Assembly: GCA_002696035.1 (NCBI GenBank)
Contig: NZQV01000026.1
Coordinates: forward strand, 124,001 to 188,000
DNA from: Balneola sp.
GTDB lineage: Bacteria; Bacteroidota; Rhodothermia; Balneolales; Balneolaceae
Direction of reading: 5' to 3'
DNA: 64,000 nucleotides
In this document: positions 17,745 to 25,667 of the stretch, piece after piece
Position numbering within the stretch: the first letter of the stretch is position 1
Layout of the letters: every line of letters begins with the position of its first letter
Notes under the pieces: model-generated
Told to the model about the DNA's origin: nothing
What the model saw: the letters and a program-made list of their open reading frames with translations, nothing else
Database searches by the model: none
Made by a program: the position numbers and the translations under genes

Positions 17745-18971
17745 ATGAATAACTCTGGATTTATTGCACGACGATACCTTTTTTCGCGCAAACATATATC
17801 TCTAATTTCCACTCTTACCTTCATCAGTATAACCGGTATAACCATTGGAACAGCGCTACTGATCGTGGTTTTGTCGGTATTTAACGGATTCTTTGATGTT
17901 ATTAAGGGATTCCTGCTTTCCCACGATCCTGACGTCAGAATTGAAGCAGCGAACTCCGCAACATTCGCACAAAATGAGGAAATGCTTGCCCAAATCCGTG
18001 CCCTGCCTGAAGTGCGCGTCCTTTCTCCTTATGTAGAAGGCAAAGCATTGATGGCGCTCGAGAATACTGAAAACGAAGTCGTAGAAGTTAAAGGAGTGAA
18101 CCGGGATCTTTTTTTTCAGCTGGTTGAGATCGAACAAAGTATTACCAATGGTGTATTTGATATTTCCGTTAAAGACCGAACCCCGGGGATTATTATTCAT
18201 CAGGACCTGCGAAACCGAACCCGCCTGAACCTAAAGGATGAAGTAACCCTGCTAAGTGCGGCCGGCATGAAGAATGCCCTCACCCAAATTACCGTCCCCC
18301 AAACCTATCGGTTTGAATTACGAGGCACCTACTTTCTGCAACAGATAGCCGGAACCCCTAAAGTATTTGTAGATATTGAAGCGGCCAAGCGCTTGTTCCG
18401 ATCCCGAAACTCCATCTCCGGCATCGACCTCAAACTAACCGACAATGAGGTTGCGGATAAAGTAAAAAAAGAGCTCTCTGCACAGCTAGGCCCAGATTTC
18501 AAGATCTCAACCTGGTACGACCTTCAGAAACCACTTTACGACGTAATGTATCTGGAAAAATGGGGCTCTTTTGTCATCCTTATCTTGATCGTGATCGTTG
18601 CCGTTCTCAACATCATTGGCTCCCTGACTATGATCGTCATCCAAAAGCAACGTGATATTGGGATCCTGATGTCGATGGGCTACAGTAAACAGGGCATCAA
18701 AAATATTTTTCGCAAACAGGGATTATACATTGGTCTGATCGGTTGTGGAATCGGAGGCGTACTGGGACTTTTACTCAGCTGGGCGCAGGCAAAATTTGGA
18801 CTGGTTAAACTTTCTTCTGCCTTTATTATTGAAGCCTATCCTGTCCTCATAAATCCGATGGATGTTGTCATTATTCTTTCTGCCAGTTTATTGCTTTGTG
18901 TGCTGGCAAGCTGGTATCCGGCTCACCGCGCTGCCCAGGTTCAGCCCGCTGATGCCGTCCGCTATGAATAA
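17745..18971 (+). CDS. ABC transporter permease of the FtsX/LolC-LolE type
   Basis: A 408-residue inner-membrane permease with the LolC/E layout. One helix lies near the N-terminus (SLISTLTFISITGITIGTAL region, preceded by ARRYLFSRKHI), then a large periplasmic domain (about 50-265), then three C-terminal helices with the FtsX signature (IIGSLTMIVIQKQRDIGILMSMGYS). LolCDE moves lipoproteins off the inner membrane. The cognate LolD ATPase is not adjacent, so Lol function is likely but other FtsX-family roles are possible. I chose ATG 17745 over an upstream TTG at 17724. It is divergent from glgB. Confidence 0.82.
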   Translation: MNNSGFIARRYLFSRKHISLISTLTFISITGITIGTALLIVVLSVFNGFFDVIKGFLLSHDPDVRIEAANSATFAQNEEMLAQIRALPEVRVLSPYVEGKALMALENTENEVVEVKGVNRDLFFQLVEIEQSITNGVFDISVKDRTPGIIIHQDLRNRTRLNLKDEVTLLSAAGMKNALTQITVPQTYRFELRGTYFLQQIAGTPKVFVDIEAAKRLFRSRNSISGIDLKLTDNEVADKVKKELSAQLGPDFKISTWYDLQKPLYDVMYLEKWGSFVILILIVIVAVLNIIGSLTMIVIQKQRDIGILMSMGYSKQGIKNIFRKQGLYIGLIGCGIGGVLGLLLSWAQAKFGLVKLSSAFIIEAYPVLINPMDVVIILSASLLLCVLASWYPAHRAAQVQPADAVRYE

Positions 18972-19060
18972 CTTTTTTTGATCTGCAGAATACATTCCGA
19001 AACGCTTAGTTAAATTCATACATTAGTACTCAAATTTACTGTTAAAACCATTCCGCTACT

Positions 19061-19981
19061 TTGATCCTTGAACCCGAAATACTATCCAAACTCTCCTCCC
19101 TCGAGCTTCGTGCAAAGAAGATCGTTGAAGGGTTTATTTCCGGGTTACACAAAAGTCCTTTTCATGGATTTAGCGTTGAATTTGCCGAGCACCGACCCTA
19201 CAATCCCGGGGATGATTTCAAGCACATCGACTGGAAAGTGTATGCCAAGAAGGAACGTTTTTATGTGAAACAGTACGAAGAAGAAACCAACCTCCGCTCT
19301 TATGTGATGCTGGATACGAGCTCTTCTATGTTGTACAAGCATTTTGCCGAATGGTCTAAATTAAGATACAGTATACACTTTGCTGCCTCCCTTATGTACA
19401 TGATGCACCGGCAACGCGATGCAAGCGGATTGATCCCCTTCAATTCCAAGATCGATGCCTTTATTCCGGCGAAGTCTACCTATTCTCATTTGCGGCAGAT
19501 CTATACTGAATTGGAGCGGGAGCTTATTCGCGAAGACAATGGAGATCAAGAACGCCGTAAAACGGCCTCTGCAGACGCCATTCATGAAGTGGCCGAACGA
19601 CTTCATCACCGGAGCCTGGTGATCATCATTACCGACCTTTTTGAAAACGCTGGCGAACACGATGAACTCATTTCTGCTCTTAAGCATCTTCGCCACCGAA
19701 AGCACGAAGTAATACTCTTCAATGTCCTTGAAAAGAAGAGTGAGCGCGACCTCGACTTCCCCGACCGCCGGTTTGTATTTGAGGATATGGAGATGGGGGA
19801 TGAAGTAGAAGTACTGCCCGCTCAGGTGCGTGAAGACTATCAACAGAAAGTGGAAGAATACACCAAGAAATTCCAAATGGCCTGCAGCGAATTCGAGATC
19901 GACTTTGAACAAATGGATACCCAAAGTGCCTTTGACAAATCACTACTTGCCTATTTAACGAAGAGAAGACGACTGGGGTAG
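19061..19981 (+). CDS. DUF58 domain protein (vWA-like)
   Basis: A 306-residue cytoplasmic protein of the DUF58 family, usually found beside MoxR ATPases. The signature SPFHGFSVEFAEHRPYNPGDDFKHIDWKVYAK is at about 32-65. A von Willebrand A-like fold follows with the MIDAS-type LDTSSSM and LVIIITDLFEN. The start is TTG at 19061, as no ATG lies upstream in frame. moxR and the membrane vWA genes that normally accompany it are absent here, so its partner lies elsewhere. Role in the cell is not established. Confidence 0.88.
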   Translation: MILEPEILSKLSSLELRAKKIVEGFISGLHKSPFHGFSVEFAEHRPYNPGDDFKHIDWKVYAKKERFYVKQYEEETNLRSYVMLDTSSSMLYKHFAEWSKLRYSIHFAASLMYMMHRQRDASGLIPFNSKIDAFIPAKSTYSHLRQIYTELERELIREDNGDQERRKTASADAIHEVAERLHHRSLVIIITDLFENAGEHDELISALKHLRHRKHEVILFNVLEKKSERDLDFPDRRFVFEDMEMGDEVEVLPAQVREDYQQKVEEYTKKFQMACSEFEIDFEQMDTQSAFDKSLLAYLTKRRRLG

Positions 19982-20011
19982 TTTCCAGTCCCATTCCTTA
20001 AAAGGATAAAA

Positions 20012-20587
20012 ATGTATGAGCGATTAAAAAAAAGTTTGGAGGAACATGTCTCATTAACCAATGATGAGTGGGAGCTTTGTAAAAATAGTTTCCGGCCAAA
20101 GCGTATGCTCAAGCGGCAGTTTTTACTTCAGGAGGGAGATATATGTCGCGAGCTGGCTTTTATTGAGAAGGGAGCTCTCTATTCTTACACCGTTGATTCA
20201 TCCGGCAACAAACACGTCATTCGCTTTGCTTTCGATGGCTGGTGGATGGCCAATCTGCATAGCTTTTTCACCGGAAAACCAACGCGATTAAATATTGAGG
20301 TGCTGGAAGACAGTGAACTGCTTGTACTCGATCGAAAAAATCATGATGTCCTTTTGGAAGAAATTCCGGCTTACGAACGCTACCATCGCATTATTGTACA
20401 GAACGCATATGTAGCTCTGCAGCTGCGTGTAGAAAATGCTTTGGGACTGACTGCCGAAGAAAAATATGCCCGTCTGATCGAACAAAATCCAGAATTCATG
20501 AACCGCGTACCGCTGAATTTGGTGGCTTCTTATCTGGGGATGAGTCCCGAAACACTGAGCCGGGTTAGGGGTAATTTTGGTGGTTGA
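20012..20587 (+). CDS. Crp/Fnr-family transcriptional regulator
   Basis: A 191-residue regulator with an N-terminal cyclic-nucleotide-binding-like beta-roll (about 25-115, QFLLQEGDICRELAFIEKGAL) and a short C-terminal winged helix ending LVASYLGMSPETLSRVR. The domain is typical of the compact Bacteroidota members. There is no N-terminal Cys cluster for an Fnr-type Fe-S centre, so the signal is unknown. A good start is supported by AAAGGAT just before the ATG. An FNR-like palindrome lies 20 bp after the stop and in front of a redox gene group, its likely target. Confidence 0.9.
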   Translation: MYERLKKSLEEHVSLTNDEWELCKNSFRPKRMLKRQFLLQEGDICRELAFIEKGALYSYTVDSSGNKHVIRFAFDGWWMANLHSFFTGKPTRLNIEVLEDSELLVLDRKNHDVLLEEIPAYERYHRIIVQNAYVALQLRVENALGLTAEEKYARLIEQNPEFMNRVPLNLVASYLGMSPETLSRVRGNFGG

Positions 20588-20606
20588 GTTGTTACTTCTC
20601 AGATCC

Positions 20607-20630
20607 TGTTCTTGACATATATCAAGAACA
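20607..20630. promoter_or_regulatory. FNR/CRP-like palindrome (TTGAC-ATAT-ATCAA)
   Basis: A perfect 9-bp inverted repeat, TGTTCTTGA / TCAAGAACA with 6 bases between. Its centre TTGAC-N4-ATCAA differs by one base from the classical FNR site TTGAT-N4-ATCAA. It lies 20 bp after the Crp/Fnr gene and about 85 bp before the NAD-binding protein gene. TTTCTT follows, so the same hairpin might also terminate the regulator's message. Confidence 0.55.
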
Positions 20631-20714
20631 TTTCTTATCACATATCAATGGGAAGACAGCAATGATGAGTTAAGTTTGTGCTCACTTTTAAAAACCGCAA
20701 ACAGAACCGTCATT

Positions 20715-21239
20715 ATGCCCATTACCCAACAAACGATTGCCATCATCGGAGACCATGGAAAGATGGGCTCTGCTATTGCAAAAGGAATTGTAGGAGGAAA
20801 TTATCGCCTGCTCCTTTTTGGTGAAAAATCGGAACATTTAAACTCTTTAGCAGAGACCCTCTATGCAGAGCATCCGAAAGCAGAGATAAAGGTCATTGAC
20901 TGTGCTTATGAGTGTAGCTGGGAAGCCGATATCATTATCCTCGATATTCCTAAAGCCTACGAAAAAAAGATTGCCGAAAAGATTCACGATGTAGCCACTC
21001 AAAAAATTATCGTGCGCATTGCCGGCCAATTTCATGAAGATAGCCCAAACGCTGACGACAGATTACAAAGCCGGTTACCCCATTCCAAAAACGTGACGGT
21101 ATTTAAACACAAAACAAAGCCGAGGGTTATTATTTCCGGCGATGATCAAGAAGCGTTGCAAAGTATCTCAGAGCTGTTGAAAACAGCAGATTTTAATGTC
21201 TCTATAACTTTAAAACCTTTGAAAACCGGCACGTATTAG
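20715..21239 (+). CDS. NAD(P)-binding protein (prephenate dehydrogenase / F420-oxidoreductase-like)
   Basis: A 174-residue Rossmann-fold protein. The dinucleotide-binding motif is IAIIGDHGKMGSAIAKGI near the N-terminus (GxxGxMG). DIIILDIPKAYEKKIAEKI follows, like the second half of the fold in NADP-dependent F420-type reductases. There is no C-terminal dimerisation domain, and the substrate cannot be named. The ATG at 20715 directly precedes the Rossmann motif; an upstream in-frame ATG at 20676 would add 13 non-conserved residues. It is the first gene after the FNR-like palindrome. Confidence 0.7.
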   Translation: MPITQQTIAIIGDHGKMGSAIAKGIVGGNYRLLLFGEKSEHLNSLAETLYAEHPKAEIKVIDCAYECSWEADIIILDIPKAYEKKIAEKIHDVATQKIIVRIAGQFHEDSPNADDRLQSRLPHSKNVTVFKHKTKPRVIISGDDQEALQSISELLKTADFNVSITLKPLKTGTY

Positions 21240-21329
21240 AGTATGAAATTGTTAAAAATACAGCGAACTATCAGGATACAATCACTCTCATCAAGCTTAA
21301 CATTCAATATTTAAAAACTTAGCAAAACC

Positions 21330-22187
21330 ATGATACTTATAACCGGAGCGAATGGACACTTAGGAACTCAAACCATAGACTTTTTACTGGACAAAAATCC
21401 CGATGCCAATATTACCGGGCTGGTCCGAAGCGAGGAAAAAGGAGCCGAGCTAAAGGAAAAGGGTGTTGAGATCAGAATAGGAGATTACACCGATTATGCC
21501 TCCATCGAAAAAGCCCTTCAGGGAATTGATACCCTGCTTTTGATTTCATCCAGCACGCTGGAAGGACGAACCAAACAGCATAAAAATGTGATTGAAGCGG
21601 CTAAAAAAACAGGTGTAAACCAGATCTTTTATACCAGCATTGTCCAGGCTGACAAAGAGTTAAGTCCGCTTTCACCGGATCATGCCGAAACTGAGAAACA
21701 CATAAAGGAATCCGGTATTGCTTACACCTTGTATCGCAATGCTTTCTATATGGAATTTCTGCCTTTATTCCTTGGAAATGCGCTGGAATCCGGAGAATGG
21801 GCGTTTCCCTCAAATGGCAACGCTATCAATCTGGCGCTGCGCTCTGAGATGGCAGAAGCCTTAGCGAACGGACTGGCTGACCCCGAAAAACACCGCAACA
21901 GCATCTATGAAATTACTTCCGGCAAGGCTTATACCCTTGAGGAAATCGCTGATATGCTGAGCGAAGCTTCTGGAACGGAAATCTCCTATAACGATGTCTC
22001 TGTTTCAGAATTTCAAAACACCCTGGAAGAGATCGGACTGCCGGAAGAGCAAATTGCCATGAGCGTGATGACAGCCACCACTTTCGTAAATGGAGCACTC
22101 GATTTCACTTTTGATGACCTGGAGAAGCTGCTCGGACGCAAACCTACCGGCCTTGATGCTTTTATCAAAAACTTCGCCGACCAATAA
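21330..22187 (+). CDS. NmrA/QorB-like NAD(P)H-dependent oxidoreductase (atypical SDR)
   Basis: A 285-residue atypical short-chain dehydrogenase of the NmrA/QorB (YtfG) type. MILITGANGHLGTQTIDFLL gives the GxxGxxG nucleotide motif. DTLLLISS, FYTSIVQAD, and HAETEKHIKESGIAYTLYRNAFYMEFLP are characteristic of the QorB group, which reduces quinones with NADPH. Length is normal. It sits in a plus-strand group with a VOC protein and a pirin; all three suit quinone or aldehyde detoxification, but the substrate is inference. Confidence 0.82.
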   Translation: MILITGANGHLGTQTIDFLLDKNPDANITGLVRSEEKGAELKEKGVEIRIGDYTDYASIEKALQGIDTLLLISSSTLEGRTKQHKNVIEAAKKTGVNQIFYTSIVQADKELSPLSPDHAETEKHIKESGIAYTLYRNAFYMEFLPLFLGNALESGEWAFPSNGNAINLALRSEMAEALANGLADPEKHRNSIYEITSGKAYTLEEIADMLSEASGTEISYNDVSVSEFQNTLEEIGLPEEQIAMSVMTATTFVNGALDFTFDDLEKLLGRKPTGLDAFIKNFADQ

Positions 22188-22210
22188 TCTTCCTTCAAAA
22201 AAAACAGATC

Positions 22211-22702
22211 ATGAAAGAAAACTACACTGCACCACCCAAAACATCGATCGGACATATTCATTTAAAAGTATCGGACCTGGACCGGGCCCTCGAATTCTAT
22301 CGCGACCTTATGGGATTTGAGCTGACTACCATGTACGGTGATCAGGCCGCATTTCTATCGGCCGGCGGATATCACCATCACATTGGGTTGAATACCTGGC
22401 ACAGCAAAGGCGGATCGCCGGCTCCCCAAGGTAGTCCGGGACTATATCACACAGCTTTTTTATATCCTTCCCGAAAAGATTTAGCGGTGATTTTGCAGCG
22501 GCTGATCGATGCGGGTTATCCCATCAGCGGAGCCAGTGATCACGGCGTTTCGGAAGCCATTTATTTGAATGATCCGGATGGAAATGGCGTAGAGCTGTAT
22601 CGAGATCGCCCCAGAGAGGAATGGGAATATTCGGCAGACGGTTCCGTAAAAATGGTCACCGAGCCGTTGGATTTGGAAGGCTTGTTAGAAGAACTCAACT
22701 GA
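22211..22702 (+). CDS. VOC-superfamily protein (CatE / extradiol dioxygenase-like)
   Basis: A 163-residue protein with one clear glyoxalase/bleomycin-resistance/dioxygenase module: IGHIHLKVSDLDRALEFYRDLMGFEL at the start, YHTAFLYPSRKDLA in the middle, and NDPDGNGVELYRDRPREEW near the end. His and Glu in these segments are the usual metal ligands. It resembles the N-terminal half of CatE-type catechol-2,3-dioxygenases, which are twice as long. It starts 23 bp after the QorB-like gene, so they are probably cotranscribed. Confidence 0.83.
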   Translation: MKENYTAPPKTSIGHIHLKVSDLDRALEFYRDLMGFELTTMYGDQAAFLSAGGYHHHIGLNTWHSKGGSPAPQGSPGLYHTAFLYPSRKDLAVILQRLIDAGYPISGASDHGVSEAIYLNDPDGNGVELYRDRPREEWEYSADGSVKMVTEPLDLEGLLEELN

Positions 22703-22764
22703 CATCCATCTGACAGATAGCCCGTCTGATGGATTTGTCTGATCATGAATAATAGCCTTAGTCA

Positions 22765-22800
22765 AAACGGTCAGACGGACTTTAAACCGTCTGACCGTTT
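22765..22800 (+). terminator. Strong hairpin after the VOC gene
   Basis: A perfect 14-bp stem (AAACGGTCAGACGG / CCGTCTGACCGTTT) with an 8-base loop, 62 bp after the VOC stop and before the pirin gene. The T-run is short (TTTCTC), so termination is plausible but may be partial. Confidence 0.55.
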
Positions 22801-22852
22801 CTCAGATTCTAAAAATGAACTCCTGTCAAATTCCATTTTAAACTAAACAACA

Positions 22853-23593
22853 ATGATTCACACCTCCAAAGCTGACACCCGCAGAAAAGTAAGCCGTGGC
22901 CCGTTCACATCCCGGTTTTTGCCGCTCGGACGGTTACTTCCCGACTGGAACGATCACGGACTTGCCCAAATTGGTCGCCTTGAACATGCCACCCTTGAGG
23001 CCGGCGCCCTGGTACCAATGCACATGCATCAAAACGAAGAGATTCTTTCTTATCTCCGAAAAGGCACCATGCATCACAAAGACAGTGATGAAAATGACCT
23101 GGGCATTCACAACAAGCAATTTATGCTGATGAATGCCGGGAGTGGAATTTATCATGAAGAAGGCGTTCGCGAGGGTGATGAAACCGTGGAAATGCTGCAG
23201 ATCTTCATCCGCCCTAAAACGGACGGACTAGAACCCAAGATCCAATTTTACGAACCGGAAGAAACATTCAGCCGTAATCAGTGGCGACTGCTGGCCGGAT
23301 TTGAACGTTCAGAAGCACCCATGAAATTTAGAAGTGAAGTGCTTTTTTATGATGTCCACCTTGAAAAAGACCATGCTTTACAAACTCCAGACCTAAATGG
23401 GAATACAGGCTTATTGTACATATTCAATGGAAATATTACCATAAAAAATACTGGGGAAACTGTTGAAAAAGGAGATTCAATTGTCATCAAAGATGTACAG
23501 CTGAATCTAAAAAGTAGCAGAGATTCTGACTTGGTATTTTTTGATTTAGATGAGGTAGCGCCTTTCAGCCGGAACGGGTTGTTTGCAAAATAA
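22853..23593 (+). CDS. Pirin-family protein
   Basis: A 246-residue bicupin of the pirin family. The N-terminal cupin carries the metal-binding pattern HMHQNEEILSYLRKGTMHHKDS, with HxH, Glu and a later His as in pirins with quercetinase activity. GIYHEEGV and EMLQIFIRP follow. Bacterial pirins have been linked to quercetin oxidation and to redox sensing; its role here is unknown. A promoter may lie after the hairpin at 22765-22800. A clear terminator follows the gene. Confidence 0.9.
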   Translation: MIHTSKADTRRKVSRGPFTSRFLPLGRLLPDWNDHGLAQIGRLEHATLEAGALVPMHMHQNEEILSYLRKGTMHHKDSDENDLGIHNKQFMLMNAGSGIYHEEGVREGDETVEMLQIFIRPKTDGLEPKIQFYEPEETFSRNQWRLLAGFERSEAPMKFRSEVLFYDVHLEKDHALQTPDLNGNTGLLYIFNGNITIKNTGETVEKGDSIVIKDVQLNLKSSRDSDLVFFDLDEVAPFSRNGLFAK

Positions 23594-23616
23594 AACGGTC
23601 AGCTTAAAGAATGAAG

Positions 23617-23648
23617 AAAACCTGTGAGTATTTGTTCACAGGTTTTTT
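23617..23648 (+). terminator. Rho-independent terminator of the pirin gene
   Basis: An 11-bp stem AAAACCTGTGA / TCACAGGTTTT with an 8-base loop runs directly into six T residues, 23 bp after the pirin stop. Confidence 0.85.
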
Positions 23649-23703
23649 GTATTGAGGTATTAGGTTTTGCCGGATCACTCTCGGACCGAGTTGTCCGAAC
23701 AGG

Positions 23704-23729
23704 CATTCCCAACCGGGAGGTTGGGAATG
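23704..23729. repeat. Palindromic intergenic element
   Basis: A perfect 11-bp inverted repeat, CATTCCCAACC / GGTTGGGAATG, with GGGA as loop. It has no U-run and lies between two terminators that face each other (pirin and tRNA-Arg). It has the look of a dispersed REP-type element, but only one copy is in this window. Confidence 0.5.
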
Positions 23730-23756
23730 AGGTTAAAATGATTCCTGCTCTTAAAA

Positions 23757-23793
23757 ACAAAAAAAGCCTTGTAAATCAATGACTTACAAGGCT
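23757..23793 (-). terminator. Rho-independent terminator of tRNA-Arg
   Basis: On the minus strand a 10-bp stem, AGCCTTGTAA paired with TTACAAGGCT, closes a 9-base loop and is followed by a long T-run (the A-rich stretch 23757-23765 on the plus strand). It begins 7 bp after the tRNA. Confidence 0.85.
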
Positions 23794-23799
23794 CAATAG

Positions 23800-23873
23800 T
23801 ACGCCCGGGAGGATTCGAACCCCCAACCTTCTGATCCGAAGTCAGACGCTCTATCCAGTTGAGCTACGGGCGC
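23800..23873 (-). tRNA. tRNA-Arg (anticodon TCG)
   Basis: A 74-base cloverleaf on the minus strand. The acceptor 5' strand GCGCCCG pairs with CGGGCGT (G1-T72 wobble) with discriminator A73. The D arm is AGCTCAACTGGATAGAGC. The anticodon stem TCTGA/TCAGA encloses CTTCGGA, giving anticodon TCG, which reads CGA and related Arg codons. The T arm has GGTTCGAATCC. The CCA end is not encoded. It is followed by a strong terminator. Confidence 0.95.
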
Positions 23874-23995
23874 AGATGAACATCGAACATATAACAAGGA
23901 CATTGAATGCTGAACTTGCTTGTTGTTCGAATTTCAAAAGGGCATCAAATATAAGAAGAGTTGGGTTCAGAAACATCAAAAATCGTGAGTAGATT

Positions 23996-24997
23996 TTAGA
24001 GGATCAACATAGCATCACCAAAAGAGTAGAAGCGATATTTTTCAGCTATTGCATGTTCGTACACTCGCTTCATTTCATCAAACCCTATCAAGGCAGAGAC
24101 TAACATAAGCAGCGTGCTTTTGGGAAGGTGGAAATTCGTGATCAACGCATCTGTGGCTTTGAATTCATAACCCGGGGTGATAAAAATATCGGTCTCTCTA
24201 CTTTGTGGAGTGAATTTCCGGGATGCATCTGAGGCCGTCTCTAAAACCCGAATACTTGTAGTCCCTACAGCTGTCACGTGCCCGGCGGCATTTAATTCAT
24301 CACACGTGTTTTGGGAAAGCTGAAACCACTCGCTGTGCATAGTATGCTCTTCGATCTTTTCCGTTTTCACAGGGGCAAAGGTTCCAAGCCCTACGTGCAA
24401 AGTCACTTCCGTTTTGCTTACTCCGGAATTCATCAGTTTCTGCAGTAGATCATCGGTAAAGTGAAGGCCCGCCGTGGGAGCAGCTTTACTGCCGAGGTCT
24501 TTTGCATATACGGTTTGGTACTCATCCGACAGCGATTCATCCTGCTCTATATAGGGAGGAAATGGCGTATGCTTGAACGGCTCTAACTTGGGATCATCCA
24601 GATCGCAGGAGAGAACCAGCGTCCTGAGGCCATCTTCCGCAATATTCGTTACTTTGGCTGAAATGCCCTCGGCAAGCTCAACTTCTTTTCCCTGTTTGAA
24701 TTTCTTGCCAGGACGAACTAGTGCTTCAACCGTGTTATTGTTACTTACCGAGGTCACAAATAGTTCTTTTTTTCCCTCATCAAACAGCAACCGGCACTTT
24801 TCTACTTTGCTATTGTTCACCACAAGCGTGGTATCCCAGGGCAGATAATCTCCAAGGTTATAGAAATGATCATCCCTTATAGTTTTCGTTTCACGATCGT
24901 ACACCAAAAGCCGGGCATGGTCCCTTGGGTGGGCGGGAGACTGAGCTATTAATTCTTCAGGAAGATGGTAATCAAAATCAGATAAGCTAAATTTCAT
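23996..24997 (-). CDS. queA: S-adenosylmethionine:tRNA ribosyltransferase-isomerase
   Basis: A 333-residue enzyme that transfers the ribosyl part of SAM to preQ1 in tRNA, giving epoxyqueuosine. Signatures are FDYHLPEELIAQSPAHPRDHARLLVYDR at the start, AAPTAGLHFTDDLL, HVGLGTFAPVKTE and FHLPKSTLLMLVSAL. Length is slightly short but normal. It follows the lipoprotein gene by 14 bp and ends the xseB-dxs-lipoprotein-queA run. Confidence 0.96.
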   Translation of the reverse strand: MKFSLSDFDYHLPEELIAQSPAHPRDHARLLVYDRETKTIRDDHFYNLGDYLPWDTTLVVNNSKVEKCRLLFDEGKKELFVTSVSNNNTVEALVRPGKKFKQGKEVELAEGISAKVTNIAEDGLRTLVLSCDLDDPKLEPFKHTPFPPYIEQDESLSDEYQTVYAKDLGSKAAPTAGLHFTDDLLQKLMNSGVSKTEVTLHVGLGTFAPVKTEKIEEHTMHSEWFQLSQNTCDELNAAGHVTAVGTTSIRVLETASDASRKFTPQSRETDIFITPGYEFKATDALITNFHLPKSTLLMLVSALIGFDEMKRVYEHAIAEKYRFYSFGDAMLIL

Positions 24998-25011
24998 TAC
25001 AGGGCAGGGAT

Positions 25012-25665
25012 CTAATCAAGTGAAATTTGGAAATAATTTTCTTCATTCGGCTCAACTTTGACTCTTTCTACAGCTCTGACTCGACTATCTTTTATCACAA
25101 TTATCTCCAGACTGTCCGTTATTTCAAAACTATCCCCACCTGTAAAGTTGAACTCTTGGCCTATAGCCATCTGCCGGACATCGAGTGTAAATTCTCCGGC
25201 ATAATTTGTTGTTGTGAATGGTAACGTGCCAATGAGTGCGGAATCCGGCTTATTCACTAAAAACAGGCTTGCTCCCAGGTATTCCAGCTCCGACGAAACT
25301 TCGTATCCAAAAATACCATTACTCAGCAAGGAGTCAGGAATTAAAATACTTTGCCGGCCAGCCTTTAATGTGTCCTCAAAAAAGGTAGAAAGCACTGAAT
25401 CTGCCTGAAGTCTAAATATAGATGCTTCATACACTCCATCTACTGTGGTATTGAAACCGATAGTCACGCTATCGCCAATCACTTCACTTCGAAAGCCTCC
25501 GGGTTCAAGATTATTCCGGAAGTGGATCTGGGCTGCAAATACCGGCTCGCCGTTCTCAACCACTTCTCCATTTACGTTATAATACACCGGAACCTCATCC
25601 TGGCCGAGGCATCCACCAATTATTAAAGAGCTCAACAGAAATAGAATTAAATATACTTTATTCAA
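25012..25665 (-). CDS. Lipoprotein of unknown function
   Basis: A 217-residue protein with a lipoprotein leader (MNKVYLILFLLSSLIIGGC, lipidated Cys 19) and a beta-rich body. The first 60 residues (NVNGEVVENGEPVFAAQIHFRNN) look like a carboxypeptidase-regulatory or transthyretin-like fold, as common in Bacteroidota surface lipoproteins. It is wedged between dxs (2 bp) and queA (14 bp). I do not recognise the family, and nothing in the sequence links it to either neighbour's pathway. Confidence 0.75.
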   Translation of the reverse strand: MNKVYLILFLLSSLIIGGCLGQDEVPVYYNVNGEVVENGEPVFAAQIHFRNNLEPGGFRSEVIGDSVTIGFNTTVDGVYEASIFRLQADSVLSTFFEDTLKAGRQSILIPDSLLSNGIFGYEVSSELEYLGASLFLVNKPDSALIGTLPFTTTNYAGEFTLDVRQMAIGQEFNFTGGDSFEITDSLEIIVIKDSRVRAVERVKVEPNEENYFQISLD

Positions 25666-25667
25666 AA

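Noticed and set aside
19361-19924. 187-residue open frame antisense to the DUF58 gene
   Set aside because: It mirrors a well-supported gene and shows no recognisable domain.
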